Notes under the pieces: model-generated
What the model saw: the letters and a program-made list of their open reading frames with translations, nothing else
What the model was told of the DNA's origin: nothing
Databases searched by the model: none
Position numbers and translations under genes: made by a program
NCBI GenBank assembly: GCA_028821605.1
Contig: JAPPFM010000010.1
Span: 124,001 to 188,000, forward strand
Direction of reading: 5' to 3'
Origin: Candidatus Poribacteria bacterium
Lineage (GTDB): Bacteria; Poribacteria; WGA-4E; WGA-3G
Length of the DNA: 64,000 nucleotides
In this document: positions 26,187-33,398 of the stretch, in pieces
Position numbering within the stretch: the stretch's first letter is position 1
How the letters are laid out: the number at the start of each line of letters is the position of its first letter

Positions 26187-27494
26187 TTGCATAAGCAGAA
26201 TCGCAAAGCCTTTATTAAAAAAATGGGACCTGGAGGAGTTGCTATCTTCGCCAGTGCCTCCCCGGCAAAATGGAACCACGACACCGAATATAATTATCGT
26301 CCGGATCCGAATTTTTATTACTTGACGGGGTTTGAAGAACCAGAGTCGATCTGTGTTATCGCTCCTGATCACCCGAAGCATCAGTATATTCTTTTCGTCC
26401 GCCCGAAAGACAGACAGGCGGAGATATGGAATGGTAAGCGCGTCGGCGTTAAGAATGCTCGTAGACACTATGGGGCAGATAAAGCCTATTCGATAGAGAA
26501 ATTCAGTGAAAAAATCGGGAAGTATCTACAGGGTGCTGAAAGACTTTACTATACCCTTGGTTCCAATCAAGATGTTGACACAGAAATCCTTGCGCGCTTT
26601 ACGCAGTCTGTCAGGTCACGAATTCGCTCGGGGAAAGGGTTTGACACGCTGGTTGATCCGAGTCCGATTCTCAGTGAACTGCGGTTAATCAAAAATGAGA
26701 CGGAACAACAACGTCTCCGATTGGCGACGGAGATTACAGGTGCCGGTCACGTTGCGGCAATGAAGGCGGTTCGACCAGGGCTGTATGAATACGAGTTGGA
26801 GGCTCTCGTTGATTCCACGTTCCGTATGAACGGCGCGAACGGTCCAGCCTTTCCTACTATTGTTGCGAGTGGCGGAAACGCGACGACACTCCACTATACA
26901 ACGAATGACTGCCGAATTGAAGACAACACGCTCGTACTTATTGACGCAGGCGCAGAATACGAACGATACTCCGGCGATGTAACCCGCACCTTCCCCGCAA
27001 ATGGCACCTTCACTGACGCACAGAGAGAAATCTATCAGCTTGTCCTTGAAGCCCATTATGCCATTATTGATTGTATCCGTCCGGGTGTTTCTATTGACGA
27101 ACCACACCAAAAATCAATTGAGTTATTGACAGAGGGTATGCTCAGTCTCGGTCTTCTCAAGGGAAAAGCGAAGCAATTGATAGAGAAAGAGAAATACCGG
27201 AAGTTTTACATGTACCGAGTCGGACACATGCTCGGTTTAGATGTACACGATGTCAATTGTGTCCACGAATCGAGCGGTGATTTCAAAACCTTCCAACCGG
27301 GGATGGTGATGACGATTGAACCGGGGCTTTATGTCGCTGAAGATAGAGGGAATGTTCTACCAGCCTACTTAGGTATCGGTGTCCGTATAGAGGACGATAT
27401 CCTCGTCACTGAGACGGGTTGTGAGGTCCTAACAAGCGGCGTTCCAAAAGAGATTGATGAAGTCGAAGACCTTATAAACTCGACAAAGTGGTAG
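26187..27494 (+). CDS. Xaa-Pro aminopeptidase (M24, with AMP_N domain)
   Basis: A 435-residue cytoplasmic dinuclear metallopeptidase that removes residues in front of proline. The N-terminal AMP_N domain includes NYRPDPNFYYLTGFEEPES. The catalytic domain shows VLIDAGAEYERYSGDVTRTFP (two aspartates), YRVGHMLGLDVHD (histidine), MVMTIEPGLYV (glutamate) and GVRIEDDILVTETG (glutamate). The start is TTG 26187, supported by AAGGAGG at 26173-26179 with 7-base spacing. No ATG alternative fits. Confidence 0.93.
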   Translation: MHKQNRKAFIKKMGPGGVAIFASASPAKWNHDTEYNYRPDPNFYYLTGFEEPESICVIAPDHPKHQYILFVRPKDRQAEIWNGKRVGVKNARRHYGADKAYSIEKFSEKIGKYLQGAERLYYTLGSNQDVDTEILARFTQSVRSRIRSGKGFDTLVDPSPILSELRLIKNETEQQRLRLATEITGAGHVAAMKAVRPGLYEYELEALVDSTFRMNGANGPAFPTIVASGGNATTLHYTTNDCRIEDNTLVLIDAGAEYERYSGDVTRTFPANGTFTDAQREIYQLVLEAHYAIIDCIRPGVSIDEPHQKSIELLTEGMLSLGLLKGKAKQLIEKEKYRKFYMYRVGHMLGLDVHDVNCVHESSGDFKTFQPGMVMTIEPGLYVAEDRGNVLPAYLGIGVRIEDDILVTETGCEVLTSGVPKEIDEVEDLINSTKW

Positions 27495-27532
27495 GTGCAC
27501 ATCGCGCCGGTGTTTCTTGCAGGAGTTTTGTC

Positions 27533-27820
27533 ATGATTGAAGAATTAAAAAAAATAGTTGCGGAAGAGAAAGACGAAATTCGCAAGTAGTATAAAGCCGA
27601 AGTTAAAGCCATTTTCGGTTCCTACGCGCGCGGGGATTTCGATGCAGATAGCGATTTAGACCTTTTGGTTGATTTAGATGCTGGTGCTACTCTGTTGGAT
27701 CTTGTCGGTCTGCAACATTTTTTGGAGGACAGACTCGGGTGTAAAGTGGATGTCGTGCCGCGACGTTCACTCCGAGAAGAATTTCGTGCCGCCGTGTTTA
27801 GCGAAGCGATATATCTATAA
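27533..27820 (+). pseudogene. MNT-type nucleotidyltransferase with an in-frame TAG
   Basis: The 96-codon frame from ATG 27533 (AGGAG upstream) to TAA 27818-27820 encodes a minimal nucleotidyltransferase: AIFGSYARGDFDADSDLDLLVDL followed by VDVVPRRSL and FRAAVFSEAIYL. Codon 19 is TAG (27587-27589), after MIEELKKIVAEEKDEIRK. Everything downstream of the stop is intact and conserved, so the lesion is recent, a suppressed stop, or a sequence error. MNT proteins are usually antitoxins of HEPN toxins, but no HEPN gene follows it. Confidence 0.8.
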
Positions 27821-27916
27821 AGGTTTGGAAAAGTAAGCCTATATTCTTCCGCATTTGTTGATTAACTGGAAGAAGTTGAAAAACTTGTGTTACAATTCTA
27901 ATAACGGAGGCAACAG

Positions 27917-28479
27917 ATGCCAAAACATGGAGTTCCGAAGGAAAAAAAATGAAAGGTATGAACAAATATCAGAAGAATGCACATCGTCGCCGCGAAGACC
28001 GACTGCGCGGTAATGAAGTAGAATACTATCTCTCGCTTGCGTATTCTTCCAACCCGGATGATCGCGTCGAGGCAATGGATAATCTCTGTCCCTGTCATGT
28101 TCGGAAAAGTGTTGACAAAGTTTGGGTGGCACTCTACAAAGGGTTGGTTGATCCCGATCTGCGTGTCCGCAAAGCCGCGTGGCATACACTCGAGGACGGC
28201 GGGAATCCGAACGATCCGAGACTGCAACCGCTCCTTGAAAAGATCGCCAAAGAGGAAACCGATCAGAAACTCCGCCAAAACGCACTTGACCTCATCGCTG
28301 CGACCCGAAAGGTTGAAGAACAGAAGGAGATGCTGTTGGGACAGAAAGCGCACACCTTTTCTGGACGATGCGATTGGTGTGGCGCGTCAAACGTGCCGGT
28401 CAGTTACGATTACGAAACCGAGTTTGAGACGAACAATGCCAAACGCTTTGCCTTGGTCTGTGAGGCGTGTGAAGTTTGA
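27917..28479 (+). CDS. small HEAT-repeat protein with C-terminal zinc ribbon, split start
   Basis: The main frame (ATG 27949-28479, 176 residues) has a basic start, HEAT-like helices (VEAMDNLCPCHVRKSVDKVW, PDLRVRKAAWHTLED, QKLRQNALDLIAATRK) and a C-terminal CDWCG...CEAC zinc ribbon. The strong ribosome site GGAGG (27906-27910) instead serves ATG 27917, which opens an 11-codon frame, MPKHGVPKEKK, ending at TGA 27950. An A8 run (27942-27949) lies at the junction. A -1 slip there would fuse the short frame to the long one. Otherwise translation couples through the overlapping ATGA. I give the span including the upstream start. Function unknown. Confidence 0.7.
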
Positions 28480-28823
28480 CACTTCTGCTCGCTGGACACT
28501 GTCATCTGTGGCGTTTACCAGAAAACTAACGATAATACAGATAATTGGTTCGCAGTTTCCTCTCTCCACCCTCAAAAACGAGAGAAAATAAAAAATTTGA
28601 AGGAAAATCGATTCCGATACAACAAAATAAATAACATCCCATTTTTAAGGGATGGGAGTCGGGTGTTTGTAGTGGTGGTCCAAATTAGAAAGTTGTCTGT
28701 GAGAAGTCTTTGTATTCTTAGCCGCGAAAACGTAAGCCCGTAACGTAGTGGAGGGCTGGTTCTACGTGGAGGAACGTCAAGTATGAAATCCACTTTCACC
28801 GAACCGCAAGGTAAATTAGAAAT
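28480..28823. other. 344-base gap with hairpin and dispersed leader element
   Basis: No protein gene is supported. A hairpin CATCCC-ATTTTTAA-GGGATG is near 28638-28658, of the kind found at IS200/IS605 ends, but no transposase gene accompanies it. The right part (28736-28820) is copy A of the dispersed leader element that ends in CCGCAAGG-AAATTA and provides the ribosome-binding region of the sigma factor gene. Confidence 0.5.
28736..28820 (+). repeat. dispersed leader element, copy A
   Basis: It contains GCCCGTAA, TGGAGGGC, GGAACG(T), CGTCAA and CCGCAAGGTAAATTAGAAA in this order, matching copy B at 52955-53040. GCCC/GGGC can pair. AAGG at 28808-28811 lies 12 bases before the sigma factor ATG. 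The 3' tail also occurs at 61925-61945 and 63463-63485. Confidence 0.65.
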
Positions 28824-29381
28824 ATGATTCCTGATGATGTGTACGTACACAAAACAGTAGAAGGCGATGCCGAGGCATTCAATGAGCTCGTCAATCGGCA
28901 TCATTCAAAGATTTATGGGCTTGCCTACCGGATGCTTGGTAATCCAGAAGATGCCGCCGACGCAACGCAGGAAACGTTTTTAGAGGCATACAAATCAATT
29001 AAATCGTTTCGATTTCAGTCGCAGTTCGGGACATGGTTATATAGTATCGGCATCAATACATGCCAACAGCATATTCGTAAATCGCAATCGCATGAACGCA
29101 AACTTACCGCTTACACCAGAGAAACAGAGATTGATAGTGCAGCTTCTGAAGAGGACTCGCCTGAACGGTCGGTGATTAAGACCGAGCAGAGCGAGGTGAT
29201 CCAGGGTGCTATTAATCGTTTACCGGCAAAGCAACGCGAGGTCGTCACGCTTTATTATATGCAGCACCTTAAATATCGGGAAATTGCTGAGATATTAAAG
29301 TGCTCAGAAGGCACTGTGGCTTCACGGTTGAATCAGGCGCTGAAAAATCTCAAGCGGAAGTTGAGCAAATATTATCTCTAA
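28824..29381 (+). CDS. ECF-type RNA polymerase sigma factor
   Basis: A 185-residue sigma factor of the extracytoplasmic-function type. Region 2 is clear (FNELVNRHHSKIYGLAYRMLGNPEDAADATQETFLEAYKSI...FGTWLYSIGINTCQQHIRK), as is region 4 (INRLPAKQREVVTLYYMQHLKYREIAEILKCSEGTVASRLNQALKNLKRKL); region 3 is absent as expected. The zinc-type anti-sigma gene follows after 16 bases, which is the standard pairing. The promoter it recognises is not evident in the window. Confidence 0.95.
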   Translation: MIPDDVYVHKTVEGDAEAFNELVNRHHSKIYGLAYRMLGNPEDAADATQETFLEAYKSIKSFRFQSQFGTWLYSIGINTCQQHIRKSQSHERKLTAYTRETEIDSAASEEDSPERSVIKTEQSEVIQGAINRLPAKQREVVTLYYMQHLKYREIAEILKCSEGTVASRLNQALKNLKRKLSKYYL

Positions 29382-29397
29382 GGAAGGGAGTCTTTCA

Positions 29398-30117
29398 ATG
29401 AATTGCGAACAAACTCTTAACAATCTACCGCATCTTGTCGTGAAAAAGGATGCTCAGATGGCAGATCCAATTTCTGAGGAAGTTTCACGGCGTGCGCTTT
29501 TGGAACATCTGCGGACCTGTCCAGAATGCCAGATGGAATACGAAGCGTTGTGGAACACCGCGAATGTATTGGAGAACGCAGAGGCACCGACTCCACCACC
29601 GGAATTAGTCGGGAACATTCAACAACGCGTCCTGCAACTTCACCGACGACGGCAACTCGCGTTCTTCGCGAACCCGTTCGTGTGGTGTTTTGACCGGTTG
29701 AAGTTAGAACTTTCCCCGAGGCTTGTCAACGCCATTGCTCTGCTTTTCTATCTCGTTGCTTCCGGTTTTGTCCTCAAAGTTGCATTCTTTACAGACCCAA
29801 TAGAACCAGAGTTTGACTTAACTGCGATGGAAAAAACGCGACTTCAATACGTCAAAATCTCACCGTCTCCGTGGGCAGGGATTAAGAACACCGATACAAA
29901 AGTGGAGGACACACACACGCAACAGCAATCGATAACTACTGTTCAACGCGATCCTGATTATTTCTTCAGTACAACGCCAGATGCGTCGAAGATATGGCGT
30001 GCCGATACTGCAGCTTATGAGAAGCAGACAGGCGAAGCCAGCGTCGTCAACTATTCGCGAGATGTTGCGAGCGAGAAACTTACTGTATTTTGGAATCATA
30101 TTAAAACAGCACTGTAG
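29398..30117 (+). CDS. anti-sigma factor with zinc-finger N-terminus and one membrane helix
   Basis: A 239-residue protein. It begins MNCEQTL and has LLEHLRTCPECQMEY (H-x3-C-x2-C), the zf-HC2 zinc module that holds ECF sigma factors. A membrane helix is at about residues 102-122 (LVNAIALLFYLVASGFVLKVAFF) and the rest is predicted outside. AAGGGAG precedes ATG 29398. It is coupled to the sigma gene upstream. It probably keeps that sigma factor inactive at the membrane until an envelope signal arrives. Confidence 0.88.
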   Translation: MNCEQTLNNLPHLVVKKDAQMADPISEEVSRRALLEHLRTCPECQMEYEALWNTANVLENAEAPTPPPELVGNIQQRVLQLHRRRQLAFFANPFVWCFDRLKLELSPRLVNAIALLFYLVASGFVLKVAFFTDPIEPEFDLTAMEKTRLQYVKISPSPWAGIKNTDTKVEDTHTQQQSITTVQRDPDYFFSTTPDASKIWRADTAAYEKQTGEASVVNYSRDVASEKLTVFWNHIKTAL

Positions 30118-30162
30118 GCTTTTTGTTGCCCTAAAACCCAGTTTTCTTTGGTATTTGTATGT

Positions 30163-30209
30163 TACGGTAAACGCGGGCGTTTTGAAGGGTTCAATTCCCT
30201 TCTACCGTA
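30163..30209 (+). ncRNA. tRNA-like minihelix (acceptor plus T-arm, no anticodon arm)
   Basis: TACGGTA (30163-30169) and TACCGTA (30203-30209) form a perfect 7-base-pair acceptor-like stem. Directly before the 3' strand is a T-arm look-alike, GAAGGG-TTCAATT-CCCTTC (30184-30202), with the canonical GGTTCAATTCC sequence. The 14 bases between hold only a tiny AACG/CGTT stem. D and anticodon arms are absent and no CCA follows, so this is not a working tRNA. It could be a tRNA mimic, a decayed tRNA gene or part of the structured region that follows. Confidence 0.5.
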
Positions 30210-30239
30210 TTCAGTAGCGTTGTGTAATAACCAAACACG

Positions 30240-30520
30240 CCCCGACGAGAACCATGTCGGTGCTACTGGAGAGGTTCATATACGAGTGAGACGAACCTTG
30301 ACATTGTGAGGACACTCGGAAGAAGAAAAAGCGTTAGCATTTCGGTGCTAACTTTGAGGGTTACTCCACGTCACGTGTTTCCTTTGTGGCGTGCAAGTCG
30401 CTTATATCTTCTGCCACGTAGCAGGTTGAGTTGGATGTAGGCAGGCTAAGACACTGACGAGTGTCGTAACAGGGGCTTAAGGAATCCCGTAAGAAACTAC
30501 ATTTACCTACGAAAACGCAG
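30240..30520 (+). ncRNA. structured RNA resembling HEARO / IscB omega RNA, without an IscB gene
   Basis: This gap folds into many clean stems: CCGAC/GTCGG (30242-30260), AGGTTC/GAACCT (30272-30298), GTTAGCA/TGCTAAC around TTTCGG (30333-30352) and CTGC/GCAG (30411-30424). A multibranch core is closed by ATGTAG (30435-30440) and CTACAT (30497-30502), holding GACACT-GACG-AGTGTC (30450-30465) and a GGG/CCC stem. Single-stranded parts read GCAAGTCG, GGTTGAGTTGG, GCAGGCTAAG and TCGTAACA...GCTTAAGGAA...CGTAAGAA, the kind of A/G-rich conserved loops I recall from HEARO RNAs, the IscB guide scaffold. The family match is from memory and needs a covariance search. No IscB-like frame is nearby. Confidence 0.5.
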
Positions 30521-30551
30521 GTTTACGCAGTTTTTTACTAACAGTATATTC

Positions 30552-31010
30552 TTGAATCGCGTTCACACTCTTCTTGCCGCAATTGTTATCGCAGTGGCGG
30601 TTTCCATTATTAACGGCTGTTCAGAGACCGACAAAGTGACCGTTAGCGACGAAGGCGAAGAATCTAACACTGAACTCACATTGAATGAGCAATACGATAA
30701 AGTGCGAAACGGTGCCCGACTGATTTTAACTTATGATGCGCAAACCAATTCCTTCAAAGGGACTGTGGAAAACACGACAAACGAAACTTTGAAGCAGGTC
30801 AGGGTTGAAGTTCACTTATCAAACGGAAAAGAGCTCGGGCCTACGCCTTCAGGGGACCTCGCCCCCGGTGAAATAAGGGCAGTTGAACTCTTGGCAACCA
30901 GTACAGGATTTAACGGCTGGACTGCCCATGCCGAAGTCGGTGAAGGTGAACATAGTAGTGGTGAATCTCACGGGGAGCACGATCGCGAAGGCGGTGGCGA
31001 ACACAATTGA
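30552..31010 (+). CDS. lipoprotein with FxLYD-like domain
   Basis: A 152-residue exported lipoprotein. After a hydrophobic segment (LLAAIVIAVAVSII) comes the lipobox NGC. The body (LTYDAQTNSFKGTVENTTNETLKQVRVEVHLSNGKELGP...LAPGEIRAVEL) matches the beta-sandwich FxLYD type, and the tail is rich in His/Gly/Glu (GEHSSGESHGEHDREGGGEHN), possibly metal-binding. The start is TTG 30552, as no ATG precedes the signal region in frame; no obvious Shine-Dalgarno is seen. Confidence 0.65.
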   Translation: MNRVHTLLAAIVIAVAVSIINGCSETDKVTVSDEGEESNTELTLNEQYDKVRNGARLILTYDAQTNSFKGTVENTTNETLKQVRVEVHLSNGKELGPTPSGDLAPGEIRAVELLATSTGFNGWTAHAEVGEGEHSSGESHGEHDREGGGEHN

Positions 31011-31067
31011 TCCCACGCGTACTGTTTAAATTCTTGTCGTAGACTAATTTTCGCTCATCTATTGGAG

Positions 31068-31092
31068 GCGCGGTTCTTAACCGCGCTTCTCT
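31068..31092 (+). terminator. hairpin terminator after the lipoprotein gene
   Basis: GCGCGGTT (31068-31075), loop CTT, AACCGCGC (31079-31086), then a pyrimidine run TTCTCTTTTTT. The GCGGTT/AACCGC palindrome type recurs at 38600-38620. Confidence 0.6.
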
Positions 31093-31131
31093 TTTTTATA
31101 ACGCTTGACATATAAAATTTAGAGAAAATAT

Positions 31132-31160
31132 TTGACGCGCAACAGTTTTTTGTGTATAAT
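31132..31160 (+). promoter_or_regulatory. promoter for the peptide transporter operon
   Basis: TTGACG (31132-31137), a 17-base spacer and a perfect TATAAT (31155-31160) lie 40 bases before ATG 31201. Confidence 0.75.
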
Positions 31161-31200
31161 TGCCTAAAGTTTGGCACATCTTCTGAGGTAACCCAAGAGA

Positions 31201-32235
31201 ATGGCTTCAGCAGAAAAAATATCTCACGAAAAACCGCTCCTGGAAATTTCTGGCTTAAAAACGGTCTTTCCAACAGACGACGGCATCGTGAACGCTGTGA
31301 GTGATGTCAGTTTTGAAATCGGTCCCGGACAGACCGTCGGCGTTGTCGGCGAAAGTGGCTGTGGAAAAAGCATCACTGGACTATCCCTGCTTCAACTCGT
31401 GCCATCGCCGGGGCGAATCGAAACGGGCGAGATCTTGTTTCATCGCAATGGTGATGGTGAGCCGCTGGATATCGCACAGGTGTCACCGAAGAGTGAATTG
31501 ATGCGCCAAATCCGCGGCAACGAAATTGCCATCATTTTCCAGGAACCGATGACCTCCCTCAATCCAGTTTATACTGTCGGGAACCAGATTGCCGAAGCAA
31601 TTGTGTTACACGAGCAGGTTGACAAAAAAACGGCACGTGAACGCGCTATTGAGATGATTGCACGCGTCGGCATACCTGCCCCTGCGCAACGCGTTGATGA
31701 ATATCCGCACCAACTCTCCGGTGGTATGCGTCAACGGGTCATGATTGCGATGGCACTCTGTTGTTCGCCCACGTTGCTCATCGCTGATGAACCGACAACA
31801 GCACTTGATGTGACGATCCAGGCACAAGTACTCGGCCTTATGCAGGAACTCCAGGCGGAAATGGGAATGGCAATTATGCTCATCACCCATGATCTTGGTG
31901 TTATTGCGGATCTCGCTGATGAAGTCGTTGTCATGTACGCAGGGCGCGTCGTCGAAAAAGGCACCGTTGATGACATCTTCTATAATCCGTTGCACCCTTA
32001 CACGCAAGGATTGCTGAAATCTATACCCATCCTTGGAAAAACGCCGCAGAAAACCTTGCCCTCTATACCCGGGACAGTGCCACATCCGTTAGGGCTGCCG
32101 GGCGGATGTTCATTTCAACCCAGATGTTCGGAACGGATGCCAGAGTGTGAACAGATGCCGGAACTCGCGGTCATCAACGGAGAATCGGAGGAAGGTGGGC
32201 ATGCTGTCCGATGCTGGCTTCACACAGATATTTAA
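31201..32235 (+). CDS. oligopeptide/dipeptide ABC transporter ATP-binding protein (OppD/DppD type)
   Basis: A 344-residue ATPase of the inner-membrane peptide/nickel importer family. It shows Walker [14 protein letters not shown]-loop FQEPMTSLNP, signature LSGGMRQRVMIAMAL, Walker B LLIADEPTTALDVT and H-loop LITHDLGV. The C-terminal cysteine region (GGCSFQPRCSERMPECEQM) is typical of OppD/DppD. It is the first gene of an operon that runs to 38552 and includes a second ATPase, a binding protein and two permeases. Confidence 0.93.
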   Translation: MASAEKISHEKPLLEISGLKTVFPTDDGIVNAVSDVSFEIGPGQTVGVVGESGCGKSITGLSLLQLVPSPGRIETGEILFHRNGDGEPLDIAQVSPKSELMRQIRGNEIAIIFQEPMTSLNPVYTVGNQIAEAIVLHEQVDKKTARERAIEMIARVGIPAPAQRVDEYPHQLSGGMRQRVMIAMALCCSPTLLIADEPTTALDVTIQAQVLGLMQELQAEMGMAIMLITHDLGVIADLADEVVVMYAGRVVEKGTVDDIFYNPLHPYTQGLLKSIPILGKTPQKTLPSIPGTVPHPLGLPGGCSFQPRCSERMPECEQMPELAVINGESEEGGHAVRCWLHTDI

Positions 32236-32397
32236 TTTTACCTTGCGGTTCGGTAAGGGGAGTTTGGATATTGAAGTGCCTTTCCGTATATCTAGGGGAA
32301 ACGCCCAAGCAAAAACCCCTCCACTACATTACAGGCTACATAATTTGGATTAATATATGAAACCTATTTCTGATTTTCCTAAAATAAGAGATAAACA
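32236..32397. other. gap between the two transporter ATPase genes
   Basis: No gene is supported in these 162 bases. It holds AAAAACCCCTC, which recurs at 18011, and AT-rich sequence before the AGATAAACA that precedes ATG 32398. The gap is unusually long for this operon. Confidence 0.4.
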
Positions 32398-33396
32398 ATG
32401 GCAAAACTGCTTCAAGTAAACAACCTCAGAAAATACTTTCCGATACAAAAAGGCCTCTTTCAACGCACCATCGGTTATGTCAAGGCGGTTGATGGTATCA
32501 GCTTCGACGTGCATCGCGGTGAAACGCTTGGTCTCGTTGGTGAGAGTGGTTGTGGAAAGACGACGGCTGGTCGATGTTTACTCCGGTTAATTCCACCGAC
32601 AAGTGGGCGTTTCATTTTCGGCGAGGAACAGGTCGATCTGGCGAAATTGACACACCGAGAGATGCGCCCCTTTCGCAGACGCATCCAGATGATCTTCCAA
32701 GACCCCCACGCATCGCTCAATCCACGGATGACGGTAGGAGATATCGTCGGGGAACCGATGCGCGTCAATCAGACCGAAAAAGGGACAGCACTTCAAGACC
32801 GAATTGTTGAGTTGCTGGAATCTGTAGGCTTGAAATCACAGGATATGCGTCGTTATCCACACGCCTTCAGCGGCGGACAACGCCAACGTATCGGCATTGC
32901 GCGGGCGTTAGCACTCCAACCCGAACTCATCGTCGCAGATGAACCAGTATCTGCATTGGATGTTTCCGTCCAAGCACAGATTCTCAACCTACTCGCGGAA
33001 CTCCGCGAAGAATTCAATCTCTCCTATATCTTTATCGCACACGACTTGAGCGTTGTTGAACATATTAGTGACCGTGTCGCAGTCATGTATCTCGGCAAAA
33101 TTGTGGAGATCAGCGATGCTGAAACGCTCTATCAATCGCCGCAGCATCCATACACTGAAGCGTTGATATCGGCTGTACCACTTCCCGATCCGAGCGCGCA
33201 GCGCAAACGTGAACACATTCGGCTTGAAGGTGATGTCCCCGATCCGTCTCAGCCACCGACTGGCTGTTATTTTCACCCACGGTGCCGTTATGCGACCGAT
33301 ATATGCAAGCAAGAAACGCCAGAACTCCGAGAGGTAGCATCGGGTGTTCAGGTGGCATGTCACCACAGTGATACGTTGGCGTTACAAGGAGTCTAA
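32398..33396 (+). CDS. oligopeptide/dipeptide ABC transporter ATP-binding protein (OppF/DppF type)
   Basis: A 332-residue partner ATPase. The N-terminus [16 protein letters not shown] is typical of OppF/DppF. Walker A is [13 protein letters not shown]-loop [11 protein letters not shown], signature [15 protein letters not shown], Walker [15 protein letters not shown] and H-loop FIAHDLSV. The C-terminal [17 protein letters not shown] carries the family's cysteine motif. It should form a heterodimer with the OppD-type protein upstream and power peptide uptake. Confidence 0.93.
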   Translation: MAKLLQVNNLRKYFPIQKGLFQRTIGYVKAVDGISFDVHRGETLGLVGESGCGKTTAGRCLLRLIPPTSGRFIFGEEQVDLAKLTHREMRPFRRRIQMIFQDPHASLNPRMTVGDIVGEPMRVNQTEKGTALQDRIVELLESVGLKSQDMRRYPHAFSGGQRQRIGIARALALQPELIVADEPVSALDVSVQAQILNLLAELREEFNLSYIFIAHDLSVVEHISDRVAVMYLGKIVEISDAETLYQSPQHPYTEALISAVPLPDPSAQRKREHIRLEGDVPDPSQPPTGCYFHPRCRYATDICKQETPELREVASGVQVACHHSDTLALQGV

Positions 33397-33398
33397 AA

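Noticed and set aside
28638-28658. IS200/IS605-type end hairpin
   Set aside because: CATCCC/GGGATG is suggestive, but no transposase or TnpB reading frame is present and a partner end was not found.
30163-30209. Functional tRNA gene
   Set aside because: D and anticodon arms are absent and no CCA is encoded; kept only as a tRNA-like minihelix.
30552-31010. Reading the lipoprotein gene as an IscB remnant behind the omega-RNA-like region
   Set aside because: It has a lipobox and an FxLYD-like sandwich, with no RuvC, HNH or arginine-rich helix motifs.
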